Below, one piece after another: positions 60,929 through 64,000 of a stretch of 64,000 bases of DNA; within the stretch, counting starts at the first letter, position 1; each line of letters starts with the position of its first letter. This DNA comes from Rhodopseudomonas palustris (GTDB lineage: Bacteria > Pseudomonadota > Alphaproteobacteria > Rhizobiales > Xanthobacteraceae): contig NZ_QYYD01000026.1 in NCBI RefSeq assembly GCF_003591005.1, positions 1 to 64,000 on the forward strand, in the 5' to 3' direction. Below the pieces are notes generated by a model. It was not told the DNA's origin and did not search any database. It saw only the letters and a list, made by a program, of their open reading frames with translations. Position numbers and translations under genes: made by a program.

Positions 60929-61633
60929 ATGTCGTCAGAGGTCAGTTCGCCCGCAGTGAAGCCGTGGCGCCGTCTGATGCGCACTGCGCTGGGGTCGAGC
61001 GCTTATGCGGCGCTCGCATTGATTGGGGCCGGCCGGCTCGATTGGGGGCGCGGGTGGCTGTACGCGGCCGTGTTCGTGGCGGCGTCGGTGGTTGGCACGG
61101 CGGTGGTCCTGCGCGCCGATCCGGCGGTGCTGGCGGCGCGTGCCAAAGGCTTTCGCGGCGACACCGAGCCGTTCGACCGGTTGTTCTACGCGCTGTTTCT
61201 GCCGCTGATCGCGGGGATGCCGATCGTCGCCGGTCTCGACGCCGGCCGGTTCGGCTGGGCGCCGCTGCCGGACTGGACGGCGCTGCCCGGCATCTTGTTG
61301 TTCGTGGCCGGATCGGCGCTGTCGACCTGGGCGCTGCTGGTCAACACGCATGCCGAGAGCACCGTGCGCATCCAGCGCGACCGTGCGCACGCGGTGGTGC
61401 AGAGCGGGCCGTATCGCTTCGTCCGCCATCCGATGTATCTCGGCACGCTGATTGGTCTGCCCGCCGCCGCGCTGATGCTCGGCTCCGCCTGGGCGCTGCT
61501 CCCCGCCGCGCTGATCATCGCACTGTTCGTGTGGCGCAGCGCGCGCGAGGACGAGGCGCTGCATCGCGAACTGCCCGGCTACGCCGACTACGCGGCGGCG
61601 ACGCGCTTCCGGCTGCTGCCCGGGTTGTGGTGA
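60929..61633 (+). CDS. Isoprenylcysteine methyltransferase-like membrane protein
   Basis: 234 residues from the ATG at 60929 (after AAGGACGGGAGCG). About six hydrophobic segments precede the ICMT/PEMT signature: YRFVRHPMYLGTLIGLPAAA, where RHPxY binds SAM, and a final EDEALHRELPGYADYAAATR typical of the family. These integral membrane enzymes methylate lipids or isoprenoid-like carboxylates in bacteria; the substrate is unknown. It stands alone and is divergent from the DUF1499 gene. Confidence 0.9.
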   Translation: MSSEVSSPAVKPWRRLMRTALGSSAYAALALIGAGRLDWGRGWLYAAVFVAASVVGTAVVLRADPAVLAARAKGFRGDTEPFDRLFYALFLPLIAGMPIVAGLDAGRFGWAPLPDWTALPGILLFVAGSALSTWALLVNTHAESTVRIQRDRAHAVVQSGPYRFVRHPMYLGTLIGLPAAALMLGSAWALLPAALIIALFVWRSAREDEALHRELPGYADYAAATRFRLLPGLW

Positions 61634-61738
61634 ACGCCAAGCGTTTCCCATGCACTGACTGCTCGCCCTGAAAGCCTGACTCAAGACCCGGGCCGGACTT
61701 CGTTTACTTTCCAGTTGGCTAAGGTTGCTCACAAACTC

Positions 61739-61828
61739 CGTCATGGCCGGGCTTGTCCCGGCCATCCACGCCTTTGTTGCATTTCCGTCAGCAAGGCGTG
61801 GATGCCCGGCACAAGGCTGGGCATGACG
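61739..61828. repeat. Palindromic intergenic repeat (ATGCCCGGC/ATGGCCGGG family)
   Basis: CGTCATGGCCGGGCTTGTCC at left, GCACAAGGCTGGGCATGACG at right, with CACGCCTT/AAGGCGTG inside. The 348-base gap 61634-61981 contains no gene. Confidence 0.8.
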
Positions 61829-61981
61829 CGTGGAGATGCAGCGAACCACAACGGGCCGTCGATGAACCGACGTTCGCCGCGTCGGCGGGACTCCGCTGCG
61901 CAACGTCGCAGCGGTAAAGGTCAGTCGCGTGCCGCAACGCATCGGTCTCCAGCATCCGTCTCGTCTCCGGCCGCAGTCCAA

Positions 61982-62428
61982 TCATCGGCGCGGCTTTGCT
62001 TGGCCGGCTTCGGCCACGTGCTCCAGCCGCTTCACGAGTTGCTTGATCCACACGTCGCCGTATTGCTCGACGATGGATTGCTCACACCGGTCGGCGCTCA
62101 GCCTGATCTGCGACCAAAGGCTGCGCCCCTTGTCGGAGATGAAGACCACGACCTTTCGTCGATCGCTGCCGTGAGGCGCGCGATAAATCAGGGCTTCTCC
62201 GACCATGTGATCGACCGTGCGGGTCGCGGTCGGCATACTCAGCAGCGCGGCCTCCGCGAGCTCGGTCATCGTCCAGCCGGCGTCGTCGGCGAGATTCGTG
62301 AGAATGCGCCAATGTTCGAGTGCAATGCCGTGGCCCGCAAGTTCCGCCGCAAGGGCTTGGCTCATCCGGTGACTGGCGACGGCGAGCATGTATTCGAGGT
62401 TGGGCCGGGGCATCGACGTCTCAATCAT
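61982..62428 (-). CDS. MarR family transcriptional regulator
   Basis: 148 residues, normal for MarR. The winged helix-turn-helix is seen in WTMTELAEAALLSMPTATRT, followed by the wing HGSDRRKVVVFISDKG. MarR proteins are dimeric repressors released by aromatic or other small ligands. It is divergent from the AmiC-like gene with 118 bases between starts and probably regulates that gene and the hydrolase after it. The start may be 62428 or the ATG at 62413. Confidence 0.92.
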   Translation of the reverse strand: MIETSMPRPNLEYMLAVASHRMSQALAAELAGHGIALEHWRILTNLADDAGWTMTELAEAALLSMPTATRTVDHMVGEALIYRAPHGSDRRKVVVFISDKGRSLWSQIRLSADRCEQSIVEQYGDVWIKQLVKRLEHVAEAGQAKPRR

Positions 62429-62499
62429 CCTCGGAATCAGTTTTCCAGCGCCGGTAGCTTACCTGATTGGCGGAAGGGAGCTGATAGAAGGTTTGTGGT

Positions 62500-62515
62500 T
62501 GGCACGAAAATTGGA
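62500..62515 (+). promoter_or_regulatory. Weak sigma-54-like promoter
   Basis: TGGCACG-AAAA-TTGGA resembles the sigma-54 consensus TGGCACG-N4-TTGCA with one mismatch, in the -12 GC. It lies 32 bases before the AmiC-like gene start. The -12 mismatch is at an important position, so this is tentative. Confidence 0.3.
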
Positions 62516-62546
62516 TAGCGAAGCCATCTTCGCGGAGGGGTGCAGG

Positions 62547-63701
62547 ATGCGCACGGGCAGCGGCAGCGTGATCAAGATCGGATTGATGACGCCGCAAAGT
62601 GGGCCGATCGGTCTTTATGGTCCATCCTCGATCGACTGTGCGAAGCTTGCGGTCGAAGAAATCAACGCGCGCGGCGGCTTGTTTGGAAGTCGTCTCGACC
62701 TGGTGTTTGGTGACGGCGGGGCTGGTCCGGAGCGCGTCGTCGCCGAGACGTCGCATATGATCGAACAGCACCGCATCCGAGCGATGATCGGCTCTCATGT
62801 GAGTCCCAATCGAGACGCTCTGGTCGGCGCGATCGGAGGCCGCATTCCTTATGTCTACACCACGCTTTACGAAGGCGATCAGTATGCGTTCGGCGTGTTC
62901 ATGTGCGGCGAGACGCCGGTCCAGCAGCTCGATCCGCTGATTGCCTGGCTTCGCTCGAATCGCGACGCCCGCAAATGGTTCATCGTCGCCAACGACTATA
63001 GTTTCCCGCTTAAGTCCTGCCGGATCGCCAAGGACTATATCGCGCAGGCGGACGGCGAGATCGTCGGCGAGGAATATCTGCCGCTCGCCACCGCCGATTA
63101 TCACGCGACGTTGCGGCGGATCGAGCGCAGCGGCTGCGACGCGGTGCTGATCTATCTCGTCGGGATGGACGCCATTGTGTTCAATCGCCAATTCAGCTCG
63201 GCCGGACTCCACCGCAAGATCGCCAGAGCGGCCCCCGTGCTCTGCGAGAATACTCTGTTGGCGATCGGATCCGACGCCGTCGACAACATGTATTCGACCG
63301 CGGGGTTCACCAATCATCTGCGGACGAATTCCGGGCGGCGCTTCCGCGACAGCTATCGTCGAAGGTTCGGACCGGGCGCGCCTGTCCCGAACCGGTTCGG
63401 CGTGTCTTGTTACGAAGGCCTGCATCTGCTTGTGGCGCTCGCCGAGCAGGCTGGCAGTCTCGATCTGTACAAGATGCAGGCGTTCGCTGACGGCTTGGCG
63501 ATCTCGACTCCCCGCGGCGACTGCCGCATGCAATCCAACCACCTCGGTGCGCCTATACATCTCGTGGAGGCGAGGGGGTTCGATCTTTGCGCGCTCGAAG
63601 ATGTCGGCTACCGCACCGCGAGCTCTCGATCCGTCCAGATTACGTCCCCGGTCGTGATGGCAATGCCTGAGCGCACGCGACCGCAAACCGATAATATCTG
63701 A
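62547..63701 (+). CDS. AmiC-like cytoplasmic ligand-binding protein (Peripla_BP_6)
   Basis: 384 residues from the ATG at 62547, which has GGAGGGGTGCAGG before it. IKIGLMTPQSGPIGLYGPSS begins directly after eight residues, so no signal peptide exists. The fold is that of AmiC and FmdD/UrtA relatives: AVEEINARGGLFGSRLDLVF, YTTLYEGDQYAFGVFMCGET and MQAFADGLAISTPRGDCRMQ. AmiC is a cytosolic amide sensor that controls an antiterminator (AmiR). No AmiR is seen here. The divergent MarR and following hydrolase suggest a sensor for a small amide or similar compound. Confidence 0.88.
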   Translation: MRTGSGSVIKIGLMTPQSGPIGLYGPSSIDCAKLAVEEINARGGLFGSRLDLVFGDGGAGPERVVAETSHMIEQHRIRAMIGSHVSPNRDALVGAIGGRIPYVYTTLYEGDQYAFGVFMCGETPVQQLDPLIAWLRSNRDARKWFIVANDYSFPLKSCRIAKDYIAQADGEIVGEEYLPLATADYHATLRRIERSGCDAVLIYLVGMDAIVFNRQFSSAGLHRKIARAAPVLCENTLLAIGSDAVDNMYSTAGFTNHLRTNSGRRFRDSYRRRFGPGAPVPNRFGVSCYEGLHLLVALAEQAGSLDLYKMQAFADGLAISTPRGDCRMQSNHLGAPIHLVEARGFDLCALEDVGYRTASSRSVQITSPVVMAMPERTRPQTDNI

Positions 63702-63711
63702 AACCGAAATA

Positions 63712-63725
63712 TTTTCACTTGAAAA
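63712..63725. promoter_or_regulatory. TTTTCA-CT-TGAAAA inverted repeat
   Basis: Six-base perfect arms around CT, in an AT-rich stretch 46 bases before the hydrolase start and 11 after the AmiC-like gene stop. Its form fits a MarR-type operator, and a promoter for the hydrolase gene would lie here. Confidence 0.45.
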
Positions 63726-63771
63726 CAAATTCCGGCCGGCTGTATGTTGACCTCGCCTCAGGAGGTGACAG

Positions 63772-64000
63772 ATGGCCGACTACAAACTCATTCCGTCCAG
63801 GACCGCGCTCGTCAACGTCGATATGCAGAATGCTTTCGTCGAGGGCACGCCCCTCGCGGCGCCCGACGGCGTGGCTCTGCTGCCGCATGTGAACCGGCTG
63901 GCTTCGGCCTGCCGCGAGGCAGGCATGATGGTGATCCATACGCTTCATGTCACCCGCGCGGACGGCTCGAACCATGGCACGATGGGTGAACTGATCGAGC
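63772..64000 (+). CDS. Isochorismatase-family hydrolase, cut by window end
   Basis: 76 residues visible. ALVNVDMQNAFVEGTPLAAP holds the first catalytic Asp of the isochorismatase/nicotinamidase fold, followed by NRLASACREAGMMVIHTLHV. The catalytic Lys and Cys lie beyond the window. The ATG follows a strong CAGGAGGTGACAG. Members hydrolyse amides, imides or vinyl ethers. The placement after an AmiC-like sensor favours an amidase-type reaction. Confidence 0.85.
   Translation, partial: MADYKLIPSRTALVNVDMQNAFVEGTPLAAPDGVALLPHVNRLASACREAGMMVIHTLHVTRADGSNHGTMGELIE

Overview
The window looks like chromosome of an alphaproteobacterium of the Rhodopseudomonas/Bradyrhizobium group. The support is high GC, MnmA and FlgD/FliK proteins of that type, an FNR/FixK-type regulator with a perfect anaerobox, many acyl-CoA, CoA-transferase and orphan substrate-binding protein genes, and the dense palindromic intergenic repeats usual in these genomes. 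The genus is inferred from recognition; no database search was run.

Layout. 1-500: tandem palindromic repeats. 503-4906: polyphosphate kinase 2, FabI-type enoyl reductase, a MaoC-phosphotransacylase fusion and acetate kinase, an acyl-CoA/acyl-phosphate/ATP interconversion module. 5043-9370: a small hypothetical gene, a methyltransferase, a low-GC patch holding a HEPN-like TIGR02391 gene and the stump of a second gene, then an HWE/HisKA_2-type sensor kinase. 9849-18635: a KAS III-like synthase, cupin, DJ-1/PfpI protein, a frameshifted small membrane gene, lytic transglycosylase, flgD-fliK, mnmA, a PmtA-like methyltransferase and a small secreted protein, followed by tRNA-Met(CAU). 19257-25047: an IclR regulator divergent from an amidohydrolase / CoA-transferase / OYE / orphan binding-protein operon, with a clear palindrome in the divergent region.

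25636-44161 is the most distinctive region: about 18.5 kb, all on the + strand and visibly less GC-rich than its flanks. It holds an unrecognised protein, a short RTX calcium-binding protein, three glycosyltransferase genes, a 1015-residue methyltransferase/coiled-coil/double-glycosyltransferase protein, another methyltransferase, a type I secretion ABC transporter with a degenerate C39 domain, its HlyD partner and a Sel1-repeat protein. Together they suggest export of an RTX protein coupled to synthesis of a surface glycan, or glycosylation of the RTX protein itself. No outer-membrane TolC partner is present.

44477-64000: fatty-acid and aromatic-type catabolism (two acyl-CoA dehydrogenases including glutaryl-CoA dehydrogenase, an acyl-CoA ligase, a Bug-type binding protein, a flavin monooxygenase), a CobD-like enzyme, a Crp/Fnr regulator with DUF2892 and AhpD-like genes, RibB with a decayed GTP cyclohydrolase II half, a metallo-hydrolase, a DUF1499 protein and an ICMT-like methyltransferase. 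The right end holds a MarR regulator divergent from an AmiC-like binding protein without signal peptide, followed by an isochorismatase-type hydrolase cut by the window end.
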